The notes under the pieces are model-generated. The model was not told the origin of the DNA, searched no databases, and saw only the letters and a program-made list of their open reading frames with translations. The translations under genes were made by a program, and so were the position numbers. This document shows positions 18,504-27,020 of a stretch of DNA of 34,336 nt, one piece after another (within the stretch, counting starts at the first letter, position 1; each line of letters opens with the position of its first letter). This DNA is from Gammaproteobacteria bacterium. Lineage in GTDB: Bacteria > Pseudomonadota > Gammaproteobacteria > SZUA-229. The stretch is taken from NCBI GenBank assembly GCA_026197015.1, contig JAPHRB010000078.1:1-34336 (forward strand), given 5' to 3'.

Positions 18504-19328
18504 GCCACCTGTTGTGTGAAAAAAGGCTCCATTTATGCCAGGGGGTTGCTTAAAGCGTTAAAAGTAAAAGGCAGAGGAAACCGCAAATAAACGCGAAGGA
18601 GCGCAAATATTAATTTAACTCGTTCCCACGCTCCCGCGTGGGAATGCATAGCTAGTCAGGTAACACATACCCAGCAACCCTCTTCACTCCAGTTACCAGT
18701 TCCTTACACCATAAAAAGTCGATTCCCTCCATGAAACAAACAATGTTTGTTTACTGCGATATGGGTCGAGATAACTCAGGAGCTTCATATTTATTAAATG
18801 AAAGGGTTTCACTAGCTGTATTTAAAAGATGGAATAAGTTCTGCACCTGAAAGCGTACGGAGTCTGGGTTAGTACATTGAAACCTATGCATTCCCACGCA
18901 GGAGCATGGGAACGAGAACATCTAAATGCTTTTATCCGTGTTTTAGTGCCTCTGTGTCAAATTCTGCAGATTCATACCAATACGCTAAGCTGTATGCATT
19001 CTCACGCAGGAGCACGTAGTAAATGAACGCAAATGATCACTAAAATACATCCACGTAGCTGTGACATTAGTGCATCCATGCACGTCAACGCAAATATTAA
19101 ATTTATAGGTATTACTTAAAAATCATCTTCTGTGACGAGAATTAAGTGAGCTCACAGTGGAAATGGATCTTTAACTATTACTTGCAGATAATTTCTAAGG
19201 CATAACATCAACAGGTTAAGTTAACGTCTGGCCATTTACGGGATCTTTTTTTAGTTTTAAGATGTAATCAGAAGTTGTAAAGCCGAAAAATCAGGGCAAA
19301 CACGTGTGTTGTGTCTAAAGGATGAAAG
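18504..19328. other. Repeat-rich intergenic region between the ferredoxin gene and ggt
   Basis: 825 bp with no convincing gene. It holds a strip of 'CCGCAAATAAACGCGAA'-like sequence (18580-18610), the 298-bp element B variant (18619-18916), a damaged half-end at about 18994-19020 (ATGCATTCTCACGCAGGAGC), and further scraps of ACGCAAAT repeat at 19024 and 19089. The last 150 bp before ggt look unique and probably hold its promoter. Confidence 0.7.
18619..18916. repeat. Element B, long variant (298 bp) with a different interior
   Basis: The ends are the same 31-bp inverted repeats as in the two 198-bp copies: CTCGTTCCCACGCTCC... at 18619-18649 and the complement at 18886-18916. Each end is itself a hairpin (TTCCCACGC/GCGTGGGAA). 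The interior is about 236 bp and does not resemble that of the other copies. It holds a 39-residue open frame (18731-18850, MKQTMFVYCDMGRDNSG...) lacking a ribosome binding site, and a perfect AAACAAACA/TGTTTGTTT palindrome. Confidence 0.8.
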
Positions 19329-20984
19329 ATGAAAAAAACATTCGCCATATTATTATTCATTTTTTCTTCAAATCTACATGCGGCAGCGGGTATTGCTACA
19401 GCGCATCCGCTGGCTACTGCAGCTGGCGAAAAAATTCTGGCTCAAGGAGGCAATGCATTTGATGCGGCGGTTGCTATCAGTGCTGCGTTGGCGGTGGTTG
19501 AGCCATATAGTTCAGGCATAGGTGGTGGTGGTTTCTGGCTGTTACATCGTAGTAGTGATGGTTTTGAAATCATGATTGACGGGCGTGAAAAAGCCCCTTT
19601 GAAATCACATAAAGATATGTATCTCGATAAAAATGGTGATGTGATACCTCAGGCATCAATTGATGGAGTACTATCTGCGGGCATCCCCGGAGTTCCGGCG
19701 GCACTTGAACATTTATCAAAAAAATACGGCAAATTAAGTCTCAAACAAAGTTTACAGCCAGCTATTGAATATGCGCAAAACGGTTTTAAAGTTAGTGAGC
19801 ATTATCAGCGTATGGCAGGTTTTAGATTAGCTGCGTTAAGGGCATCACCTGCGGCAGCAAAGATTTTTTTAAAAAATAATAATGTACCTGATAAAGGTGA
19901 TGTTATTAAACAGTCTGATCTGGCAAAAACATTAAAAATTATTGCTGAAAAGGGATCAGCGGGTTTTTATACCGGCGAACTGGCGCAAAAGTTTATTAGA
20001 GGGGTAAAAGAAGCGGGGGGAATCTGGAGTCATGAGGATCTGAAAAAATATTTTGTTGTTGAAAGAAAACCCATTACCGGGCGCTTTCATGAAATGAAAA
20101 TAACCTCTGCTGCACCACCTTCTTCAGGCGGAATTGCATTGCTAGAAATGTTAAACCAGTTATCCCATTATTCGTTAAGTAGCCTGGATAAACCACAGGT
20201 TATTCATCTGGTTGTAGAAGCAATGCGTAGAGCATACCGTGACAGGGCGCAGTTTCTGGGTGATACCGATTATGTCTCTGTGCCTGTTAAGCGCTTACTA
20301 AGTCAAGATTATGCTGCTGGGTTAGCAGCAAGTATTCATCCGGATAAGGCCATGCCAAGTAATTTATTACCGGGTGTTGTGCATGAAAATAATAGTAAAG
20401 ATACAACGCATTTTTCTGTGATTGATCACCAGGGAAATAAAGTTGCGGCTACCTTATCCATTAATTACCCGTTTGGTTCCTGCTTTGTTCCGCCAGGCAC
20501 AGGGGTTTTATTGAATGATGAGATGGATGACTTTTCATCTAAACCAGGTGTGGCAAATGCCTATGGTCTGGTCGGTGCAGAAGCTAATGCAATTGAACCG
20601 GGAAAACGCATGTTATCCAGTATGTCACCAACCTTTCTGGAAACTGATGATCGAATGGCAGTTATCGGAACACCTGGTGGGAGCCAGATAATAACCATGG
20701 TTTTACTGGGTAGTTTGAGGTTTTACTTTGAAGAAGATGCCGAAGAGATAGTAAACGGGCCAAGGTTTCATCATCAGTATTTGCCTGATCAGGTTTCCTA
20801 TGAGCCTGGTGCTTTTAGTAAAGAAGCGTTATTGATTTTACAAAACAAAAATCATGTTTTAAAACAGTCAAAACGTAATTGGGGCAATATGCAGTTAGTG
20901 ATTTGGGATAAAAGAAACAAAAAAATGAGCGCCGCATCAGATAAGCGAGGTATGGGCAAAGCGAAAGTAATAACAGATAAATGA
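19329..20984 (+). CDS. ggt: Gamma-glutamyltransferase precursor
   Basis: Periplasmic enzyme that cleaves or transfers the gamma-glutamyl group of glutathione. The 551-residue proenzyme has a signal peptide (KKTFAILLFIFSSNLHAAA). The large subunit shows GGNAFDAAVA, EPYSSGIGGGGFW and DGREKAP. Self-cleavage is expected before Thr359 in KDTTHFSVID, releasing the N-terminal nucleophile of the small subunit. After it come the GGT features LNDEMDDFS, PGKRMLSSMSPTF and GTPGGSQIITM. It stands alone on the plus strand after the repeat region. The nearby hydantoinase/oxoprolinase-like gene is 7 kb away, so a joint role in glutathione breakdown is only a guess. Confidence 0.95.
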   Translation: MKKTFAILLFIFSSNLHAAAGIATAHPLATAAGEKILAQGGNAFDAAVAISAALAVVEPYSSGIGGGGFWLLHRSSDGFEIMIDGREKAPLKSHKDMYLDKNGDVIPQASIDGVLSAGIPGVPAALEHLSKKYGKLSLKQSLQPAIEYAQNGFKVSEHYQRMAGFRLAALRASPAAAKIFLKNNNVPDKGDVIKQSDLAKTLKIIAEKGSAGFYTGELAQKFIRGVKEAGGIWSHEDLKKYFVVERKPITGRFHEMKITSAAPPSSGGIALLEMLNQLSHYSLSSLDKPQVIHLVVEAMRRAYRDRAQFLGDTDYVSVPVKRLLSQDYAAGLAASIHPDKAMPSNLLPGVVHENNSKDTTHFSVIDHQGNKVAATLSINYPFGSCFVPPGTGVLLNDEMDDFSSKPGVANAYGLVGAEANAIEPGKRMLSSMSPTFLETDDRMAVIGTPGGSQIITMVLLGSLRFYFEEDAEEIVNGPRFHHQYLPDQVSYEPGAFSKEALLILQNKNHVLKQSKRNWGNMQLVIWDKRNKKMSAASDKRGMGKAKVITDK

Positions 20985-21052
20985 GTTTTACTCAAAAGTG
21001 CTAAAGATTACCTTATATTTATCGCTTATGCTGATTTAAAAAGAGTATGTTT

Positions 21053-21328
21053 CTATTCCAGCCCAAAACTGTCATTTTGAGTATTACCGGTTCTGCTTTC
21101 AATGTCTTTTATCTGTTCAATGCATCTTAATAATTTCATGCGCTCGCGCTCTGCCTGTCCGTGATTCATATATCGGTCAGCCGCTTTAAGTAAATCTTCA
21201 TAATGCTTCAGGCGATAATTATGATTAAGTAGTGCCTTGGCAATAAAGAACGGGTCCTTATCATGCTCTTTCATTGTGGCGCAAGCGACTAAAGCGGTTT
21301 TTAGTTCAATTTCAGTAGGTTTGCTCAT
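21053..21328 (-). CDS. Conserved-looking small cytoplasmic protein, unknown function
   Basis: A 91-residue, charged, probably all-helical protein (ELKTALVACATMKEHDKDPF, IAKALLNHNYRLKHYEDLLKA, ERMKLLRCIEQIKDI). No membrane segment or signal. I do not recognise the family. The frame is well formed, begins with a plausible ATG and lies alone between ggt and mog, convergent with ggt and divergent from mog, so it is likely real. Confidence 0.7.
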   Translation of the reverse strand: MSKPTEIELKTALVACATMKEHDKDPFFIAKALLNHNYRLKHYEDLLKAADRYMNHGQAERERMKLLRCIEQIKDIESRTGNTQNDSFGLE

Positions 21329-21429
21329 ATAAATACAGCTAGTTGTTTGTCTATATTGATTATAGGAAATTAAAATTAATTATTTATTGATATAATGCAG
21401 TTCTTATAGCGTTATTTACAGGTTTGTTT

Positions 21430-21963
21430 ATGTCCAAAATTAAAATAGGTGTTTTAACTGCTTCAGACCGGGCCAGTGCAGGTATATATGAAGACCTTTC
21501 GGGGCAGGCCATAATAGAGACCTTAAATGAGTACCTGACTTCAGAATGGGAGCCAGTCTACAAGGTGATTGCTGATGATCAACCTGGTGTGGAAGAGGCA
21601 TTGATAGACATGGCGGACCAGCAGGGTTGTTGCTTAATTGTAACAACGGGTGGTACAGGTCCGGCGCCGAGAGATCTGGTGCCTGAGGCAACGGCTTCTG
21701 TGTGTGAAAAAATGATGCCCGGTTTCGGCGAACTGATGCGACAGGTGAGTTTGCAATATGTGCCCACCGCCATTTTGTCGAGACAAACAGCGGGTATTAG
21801 AGGTAAAAGCCTGATAGTTAATTTGCCCGGCAAACCCAAGTCGATACGAGAGTGCCTTGATGCGGTTTTTCCTGCAATACCTTACTGTATTGATTTAATT
21901 GAAGGGCCGTATTTAGAAAATGATGAAAACATAGTAAAGGTCTTCCGTCCAAAAGCAAAATAA
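21430..21963 (+). CDS. mog: Molybdopterin adenylyltransferase
   Basis: Adenylylates molybdopterin before molybdate insertion in molybdenum cofactor synthesis. I choose the ATG at 21430 (MSKIKIGVLTASDRASAG, 177 residues), preceded by ACAGG, over the TTG at 21424. The MogA signature TTGGTGPAPRDLVPEAT is at about residue 73, followed by PGFGELMRQVSLQ, LSRQTAGIRGKSLIVNLPGKP and the C-terminal catalytic-domain end. It matches MogA rather than MoaB: the length and the insertion around PGF..LMR fit. No other moa/moe genes are nearby. Confidence 0.92.
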   Translation: MSKIKIGVLTASDRASAGIYEDLSGQAIIETLNEYLTSEWEPVYKVIADDQPGVEEALIDMADQQGCCLIVTTGGTGPAPRDLVPEATASVCEKMMPGFGELMRQVSLQYVPTAILSRQTAGIRGKSLIVNLPGKPKSIRECLDAVFPAIPYCIDLIEGPYLENDENIVKVFRPKAK

Positions 21964-22246
21964 AAGTAGTTGCTGTATGCTGATGTATTAAACCTTGATA
22001 TTAACAAGGTAATATTTTCATCAACCTTAATACTCTGCTTAATGCTGATTATGGTTGACTGTAAAAGCATTATTGATTTTATCTATCGTAATGATAGAAA
22101 TTATTTACATACGATTGAGCGAAAAGGGTTTGAATTTCCGTCAATTAACTTTATCTTATCTATCTGAAATTTTAATAACACCTCTAATGAGCCACAAATA
22201 TCTATTTATGGCCATAAGTTAGAGCTAAATAACTAAGGAGCCTGTC

Positions 22247-22852
22247 ATGGGTGTACTAGTAGGTCGTCAAGCGCCAGATTTTGATGCAGCAGCAGTTTTA
22301 GGTAATGGTGAAATTGTTGATAATTTTAATTTTAAAACTGCAACTAAAGATAAATATGCAGTGGTTTTCTTTTACCCATTAGATTTTACTTTTGTTTGTC
22401 CTTCTGAATTGATTGCTTTTGATCACCGTCTTGCGGAATTTAAAAAGCGTAATGTTGAAGTGATTGGAGTATCTATTGATTCTCAGTTTTCACATAATGC
22501 ATGGCGTAATACGGCAATTAATGATGGTGGTATCGGTCAGGTAGGTTATACATTGGTAGCGGATGTTAAACATGAAATTTGTCAGGCATACGATGTAGAA
22601 CATCCTGAAGCCGGTGTCGCATTCCGTGGTTCATTTTTGATTGATCTTAGCGGTACAGTTCGTCATCAAGTCATAAATGATCTGCCTTTAGGTCGTGATA
22701 TTGATGAAATGTTACGTATGGTCGATGCGCTTCAGTTCCATGAAGAGCATGGTGAAGTATGTCCTGCTGGCTGGAAAGACGGTGATAAAGGTATGGATGC
22801 GTCACCAGGCGGTGTTGCTGATTACCTGGCAGCAGAAGCTGATAAGCTTTAA
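22247..22852 (+). CDS. Typical 2-Cys peroxiredoxin (AhpC/Prx1 type)
   Basis: Reduces hydrogen peroxide and organic peroxides using thiols. The 201 residues contain the peroxidatic Cys51 in DFTFVCPSEL and the resolving Cys172 in GEVCPAGW. This pairing and sequence belong to the Prx1/AhpC subgroup. The GGIG motif that marks sensitivity to over-oxidation is present (DGGIGQVGY), but the C-terminal YF motif is absent. A strong ribosome binding site (AAGGAG) precedes the ATG. The gene stands alone, with 283 bp upstream for its own control region. No AhpF or reductase gene is adjacent. Confidence 0.95.
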   Translation: MGVLVGRQAPDFDAAAVLGNGEIVDNFNFKTATKDKYAVVFFYPLDFTFVCPSELIAFDHRLAEFKKRNVEVIGVSIDSQFSHNAWRNTAINDGGIGQVGYTLVADVKHEICQAYDVEHPEAGVAFRGSFLIDLSGTVRHQVINDLPLGRDIDEMLRMVDALQFHEEHGEVCPAGWKDGDKGMDASPGGVADYLAAEADKL

Positions 22853-22860
22853 TTGAAGCC

Positions 22861-22918
22861 AGTTTGGTAGCCATGAACTTCTGCTGATATAAAATCAGAG
22901 GTTTGTGGCTAACCAGTT
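22861..22918. terminator. Long imperfect hairpin between converging genes
   Basis: AGTTTGGTAGCCATGAACTTCTG at the left pairs imperfectly with CAGAGGTTTGTGGCTAACC... at the right over about 20 bp. It sits just after the peroxiredoxin stop and ends in the stop codon of the small gene on the other strand. There is no U run, so termination is a guess. Confidence 0.35.
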
Positions 22919-23090
22919 AATAAGCTCCCTCCATTACTCTACCAACATCTTCAAAAAAACTACCATCAAAGTTACCGTCATTTTCAACATATATTCCTAA
23001 TACTATCAGGCCTATAAATAACGCTATAAATATGATCGCACCTATGATCTGTGCTGTGTCAAGCGTCTTGCGTTTACGTTTATTCGGCAT
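22917..23090 (-). CDS. 57-residue single-span membrane protein (not in ORF track)
   Basis: Reading the minus strand from the ATG at 23090 gives a 57-residue frame. It has a strongly basic head MPNKRKRKTLDTA, one hydrophobic span IIGAIIFIALFIGLIVLGIY, and an acidic tail VENDGNFDGSFFEDVGRV, ending with TAA. This positive-inside layout predicts one membrane helix with the acidic tail in the periplasm. A weak GAGA ribosome binding site lies about nine bases upstream. It follows mutM by 136 bp on the same strand. The biased composition speaks for a real small gene, but I know no family. Confidence 0.6.
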   Translation of the reverse strand: MPNKRKRKTLDTAQIIGAIIFIALFIGLIVLGIYVENDGNFDGSFFEDVGRVMEGAY

Positions 23091-23226
23091 AATTCAATCT
23101 CGTATTAGTTATGAGCATCCTAAAATAAAACGTTATAAAATTAAAGGGTTGGCGAAAAAACAGGCAAAATATCATTCATTCTGGGTGTAGAGTGTGTGTT
23201 ATTGACAAGAAAAACAGGGTTATGAA

Positions 23227-24042
23227 TTATTTCTGGCATGTAGTGCAATAATAAGTGGATCTTTGAGCCTGAATAATTTGTTTGATTAAATTGCCGCAAT
23301 TGATGCAGGGCTCTGATTCCCTTCCATAAACACAAAGTGTTTGTTGAAAGTAACCCGGTTTACCGTCTTCATTAATAAAATCTTTTAATGTACTTCCCCC
23401 TTGTTTGATAGATTTTTTCAAAATAGCTTTTATTTTGGGTACTAAATTCTGGTAACTTTTCAAAGAAATTTTATTCGCTGCTCGTCTGGGATTAATGCCG
23501 GCAGCAAATAAAGATTCATTTGCATATATATTGCCGACACCAACAACGATATGGCTATTCATCAGAAATGTTTTTATGGCTACTTTTCTGTTGCGGCTGA
23601 TTTCAAATAAGTACTCAGCAGTAAACTCATCGTTTAGTGGTTCGGGACCGAGATTAATTAATAATTTATGTTTTAAAGGATCTGATCTTGACCATAAAAC
23701 GCAGCCAAATCTCCTTGGGTCGCGAAGCCGCAATACTTTATTATTGCTAAATGTTATATCAAAGTGATCATGTTTTTCAGCGGTTACGGATTTATTGAGT
23801 ATGCGTAAACTACCGGACATGCCCAGATGTAAAATAACGGTGCCGGCTGAAGTGTATAGTAAAATGTACTTACCACGGCGATCAACTTTTTTAATTACCT
23901 GGCCGAGAAGTTGTTTTTTAAGAGTGCCAGGAACTGGCCAGCGCAGGTTCTTATTCCGAATAATAACATCAGTTACTGTTTTGTTTAAAATGTGAGGTTT
24001 TATGCCTCTGCGTGATGTTTCTACTTCGGGTAATTCAGGCAT
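23227..24042 (-). CDS. mutM: Formamidopyrimidine-DNA glycosylase
   Basis: Base-excision repair enzyme removing 8-oxoguanine and formamidopyrimidines, with AP lyase activity. The 271 residues start MPELPEVETSRRGI, giving the catalytic Pro1 (after Met removal) and Glu2. DRRGKYILL holds the conserved Lys near residue 58, and HLGMSGSLRIL follows. The helix-two-turn-helix is VGVGNIYANESLFAAGINP. The C-terminal zinc finger is CINCGNLI...YYCTTCQ. The start overlaps the end of the DUF4340-like gene by 8 bp. mutM is therefore translated from the same message as an ABC transporter module, an unusual location for a repair gene. Confidence 0.97.
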   Translation of the reverse strand: MPELPEVETSRRGIKPHILNKTVTDVIIRNKNLRWPVPGTLKKQLLGQVIKKVDRRGKYILLYTSAGTVILHLGMSGSLRILNKSVTAEKHDHFDITFSNNKVLRLRDPRRFGCVLWSRSDPLKHKLLINLGPEPLNDEFTAEYLFEISRNRKVAIKTFLMNSHIVVGVGNIYANESLFAAGINPRRAANKISLKSYQNLVPKIKAILKKSIKQGGSTLKDFINEDGKPGYFQQTLCVYGRESEPCINCGNLIKQIIQAQRSTYYCTTCQK

Positions 24043-24892
24043 CAGGTAAGTCCGGGTTAATTATGCCAAGCAATAGATTCTTCATGGATTTATCAAGATG
24101 ATATTCAATATTTAATGCAGGTAACGAAAGAATTAACCAGGGGTCGGTGCTTGTTATATTAAAAATTATAGTTTTATTATTAGAGCTTATGGTGATTTTT
24201 CCTAAGGATTTTTTATTAACCAGTTCATGCACAGCAAAAGCTTTTGCTAATTTCCAGTGTTCTAGAAAAGATTGTATTTGATCTGCATTTAGATGATTGT
24301 TGCCTGAAGAGATCCATAAACTGTCGTTGCCGAGGCGTAGGTTTGTTTCAGGGGTTTCAATTTTTGTAATTTTAAAGTCTTCGTTAAGAAGAGATAAATT
24401 TACAAAACTGCTGGCGTGGGCACTGACTAATGGATAAGTCTGATCGTTTATTAAGACCATTTTGTTTTCAGTCAGTAAATAACGTTTATTATTTAAACTG
24501 TTTATTTTTCCGAAAAAAACATCTGTATCATTAAATGTAATATGTGCGCGTGGGGTGTCTAGTGCATAGTCAGCTAATCTTAGCTCGTTAATTTCATAAC
24601 TTTTATTGACAGGTGTTTGAGTCAGGCCAAGAAGACTATTTAATCTAAATTGATGAGCGTTTATCTGGTATGGGGCTTGCATATACCAATTATTATTTTC
24701 TTTCTTTATAAAAATAATGTCATTATTATCAGGCTTGTGAATTTTAATATGATTAATGTTATTTATATCAAGAGATGTTAATAGGAGTTGCCTGTTGCCA
24801 GTATCTGTAGAGTAAAAATAGATTGTAATAGCTATAACCAGAAATATTAACAAGCTTAAATTAAGGAGATTTCGGCTGTTCATTAGTGACAT
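24035..24892 (-). CDS. DUF4340-like membrane-anchored protein of the Gld-type ABC set
   Basis: A 285-residue protein with one N-terminal membrane anchor (LLNLSLLIFLVIAITIYFY) and a long extracytoplasmic part. The order of short beta-rich units (INHIKIHKP..., NNWYMQAPYQINAHQFRLNSLL) resembles DUF4340 proteins. These accompany Gld-like ABC transporters in many gammaproteobacteria. The function is unknown. The start codon overlaps the stop of the GldG-like gene (TAATG), and the gene's end overlaps mutM by 8 bp. A second ATG at 24883 is an alternative start. Confidence 0.8.
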   Translation of the reverse strand: MSLMNSRNLLNLSLLIFLVIAITIYFYSTDTGNRQLLLTSLDINNINHIKIHKPDNNDIIFIKKENNNWYMQAPYQINAHQFRLNSLLGLTQTPVNKSYEINELRLADYALDTPRAHITFNDTDVFFGKINSLNNKRYLLTENKMVLINDQTYPLVSAHASSFVNLSLLNEDFKITKIETPETNLRLGNDSLWISSGNNHLNADQIQSFLEHWKLAKAFAVHELVNKKSLGKITISSNNKTIIFNITSTDPWLILSLPALNIEYHLDKSMKNLLLGIINPDLPDA

Positions 24893-26268
24893 TAATTTTT
24901 TTTGCGTTTAACCCAGATGACTGCGCCTATAATAAAAAAAAGTATAGGTAGAGTAATTAAAAACAGTAAGCCTAATAAGGCGGCAACCGGTGCTGTGAGA
25001 TTAAGTTTCAGATCGGGGGCGTTTTTAGGGTTTATAGAAATAAGGTTGTCATTTCGGGTTAACCAGTTAAGTGTGTTTATAACAAACTCAAGGTTTGCAC
25101 CATTACCCAGTTTGTTATTTGCAATGAAATCAGTGTCTCCAATGATAACAGCTCGTTGTGTATTTGATTTTGAGTCAGGTTTAATTTGACGATGTAGAGC
25201 AATGCCAATGCTTAAGGGGCCTTGCAGATCTTTTTCTTTATTAAATTCCACACCCAGTATGAAGTTATCAGTTTCAGACCAGCTGTTTTCAGAAGAAATC
25301 AATAAGTCTGATGTTATCCAGCTGTTTTTTGCATCATTGCTTTTCTGGTTGCTTGATATGGCTGTAGCGGTTGTAAATAAAGTAAAATACTTCATTTTTT
25401 CTGTAATGGGGTGACGTTTATACTCAAGTATAGGAATAATGGCAGGGTGGCTAAGCTGTAACATGCGATTAACTTCCTTATTGTTGTCGACAACCACGCC
25501 GTCAATAAAATTTATATTGAGTTCTGCGGCAAGACTTAGTTGAGAATCGTCTATACCAGGGTCCTGTAACCATAACAATTGACCACCGTCTTTTATATAT
25601 TGTAGTATCTTGTTTTTCTCGTTTGCTAATAATGGTTTATTAATTGAGCCGAGTATTAGTACGCTGTTTTCAACAGGTAATACCTGTTGTAATAAATTGA
25701 TCTCGCTTATTTTGAAACCTTTGCCAGTGAGTTTGCTGGCAAGCTCACTGTAACCAATAGCTGATGTGTCGTGCGGACTTCTTTCACCGTGTTGGCTTAC
25801 AAATAAAAGTTCAGGTTTATGATTTCGGTGTAAGCGAATCAGTGCATTGCTAATGCTTTCTTCAGATAAAGTATCAACACGTTCAATTTGTCCGTTATAT
25901 TCAATAACGGTTTGCCCATAACGATTGATATTATCTGCTTTAGCCTGCTCAATAAAGATATCGGGATTAATTAGTTTAAATGTAAAATCGCTTTTATTTT
26001 GTTGATAACGATTTAATATTTCAGTAATCGCCTTGTTTAGAGCAGGATCATCAGCCTGGTAGCTGCGTAGATTAACAGGAAAAGGAAGTTCTTTTAATAA
26101 TAATAAGGTGTCATTACTTAGCGAGTGTCGTTTACCAGCAGTCCAGTCGCTGCGCTGGTTATATTCATTACTCATCCATCCAGCAAAGCCGATGCAGGCA
26201 AGTAACAAGACTATAAAAATCAGGTGTTGTATACGGTATTGTAAGTGAGTCTTTGGCGTGGCTTTCAT
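24892..26268 (-). CDS. GldG-like ABC transporter auxiliary protein
   Basis: 458 residues with a membrane span near the N-terminus (LIFIVLLLACIGFAGWM), a large periplasmic domain, and a C-terminal span (APVAALLGLLFLITLPILFFIIGAVIWV) followed by KRKK. Central motifs KPELLFVSQHGERSP, LLWLQDPGI and AVIIGDTDFIANN agree with the GldG/IftG-like substrate-interaction family. In gliding Bacteroidetes GldG works with GldF and GldA. In proteobacteria the same trio exists without gliding, and its cargo is unknown. It overlaps both neighbours by 1 bp. Confidence 0.85.
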   Translation of the reverse strand: MKATPKTHLQYRIQHLIFIVLLLACIGFAGWMSNEYNQRSDWTAGKRHSLSNDTLLLLKELPFPVNLRSYQADDPALNKAITEILNRYQQNKSDFTFKLINPDIFIEQAKADNINRYGQTVIEYNGQIERVDTLSEESISNALIRLHRNHKPELLFVSQHGERSPHDTSAIGYSELASKLTGKGFKISEINLLQQVLPVENSVLILGSINKPLLANEKNKILQYIKDGGQLLWLQDPGIDDSQLSLAAELNINFIDGVVVDNNKEVNRMLQLSHPAIIPILEYKRHPITEKMKYFTLFTTATAISSNQKSNDAKNSWITSDLLISSENSWSETDNFILGVEFNKEKDLQGPLSIGIALHRQIKPDSKSNTQRAVIIGDTDFIANNKLGNGANLEFVINTLNWLTRNDNLISINPKNAPDLKLNLTAPVAALLGLLFLITLPILFFIIGAVIWVKRKKN

Positions 26269-27020
26269 TAACTTTGCAGCCTTTGCGAGTCTAGCTGGCG
26301 AATACTAAGTAATATAAAACCGAGGCTAAATAAAACAAAGTAGGCAATGTCGGCCGTGTTTACGATGCCGCGTAACATCTGGATACTATGATGCGTTATA
26401 GACAGGTAATTAAAGAAGTTTTCACCTTGCGTAGTGGCATTGCCGGCTATATTGATAATAAAGAATAAAATTAACAAACCAAATGTACCAGCCGCAGCAT
26501 TAACCGGCTGATTACTTAGTGAAGACATATATAGGCCGAGTGAAATAAAAGCCGCTATGGTTAAAAACTGCCCGAGCATTCCCGCTGCAATTTTTCCCAT
26601 GTCCAGATCGGTAGAAGAAAACAGCGATAATGGCATCAGGCCAATCATTAAAATAACAATAATAAAAAATGCAAGAGCGCCCAGGTATTTGCCAAGTATT
26701 ATTTCGGTCATGGATACAGGTGAAGACAGTAGTAACTTTAAAGAACCGTTCTGTTTCTCTTCACTGAGTAGTCGCATGGTTATAAGAGGGCATAATATTA
26801 ATAATAAAATTTTAGAGAAATCGAAAAGGGGGGCAATAACCAGGTCAGTCACGCCGGGAGCATTTTTGATTTTAATTAACTCCGGCTGTAATGTGAAAAA
26901 ATAATCAATAAAACCCAGAAATTTCCAGGCCATTATGCCCTGTATAACACCTAATATTATCCATGCCAGGGGGCTTAGAAAAAGACTGCGCAATTCTCGT
27001 AGTGCGATATGTAATATCAT
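26268..27020 (-). CDS. ABC-2 type permease, GldF-like
   Basis: 250 residues with about six membrane spans (e.g. LAWIILGVIQGIMAWKFLGF, ILLLILCPLITMRLL, FFIIVILMIGLMPLSLFS, LGLYMSSLSNQPVNAAAGTF). The cytoplasmic loop RLLSEEKQNGSLKLLLSSPV is the ABC-2 exporter signature, in which E-E-K-x-x-G-S-L contacts the ATPase. It overlaps the ATPase gene by 4 bp (ATGA) and the GldG-like gene by 1 bp. It should form the export channel of this set. Confidence 0.9.
   Translation of the reverse strand: MILHIALRELRSLFLSPLAWIILGVIQGIMAWKFLGFIDYFFTLQPELIKIKNAPGVTDLVIAPLFDFSKILLLILCPLITMRLLSEEKQNGSLKLLLSSPVSMTEIILGKYLGALAFFIIVILMIGLMPLSLFSSTDLDMGKIAAGMLGQFLTIAAFISLGLYMSSLSNQPVNAAAGTFGLLILFFIINIAGNATTQGENFFNYLSITHHSIQMLRGIVNTADIAYFVLFSLGFILLSIRQLDSQRLQS

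Noticed and set aside
18731-18850. 39-residue frame inside the long element B variant, as a gene
   Set aside because: No ribosome binding site and no family resemblance. Kept only as a note in the finding on the variant interior.
18619-19020. Repeated CTCGTTCCCACGCTCC motif considered as a CRISPR repeat
   Set aside because: Copies occur in inverted pairs with large unequal spacing and shared interiors, not as direct repeats with equal unique spacers.
21970-22167. 65-residue frame between mog and the peroxiredoxin gene
   Set aside because: Starts with TTG, has no ribosome binding site, and the composition looks like AT-rich intergenic translation. The stretch more likely holds the peroxiredoxin promoter.
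22081-22246. Possible OxyR site upstream of the peroxiredoxin gene (CTATC...GATAG palindrome)
   Set aside because: Only one short palindrome fits. The four spaced ATAG/CTAT units of an OxyR site are not present.
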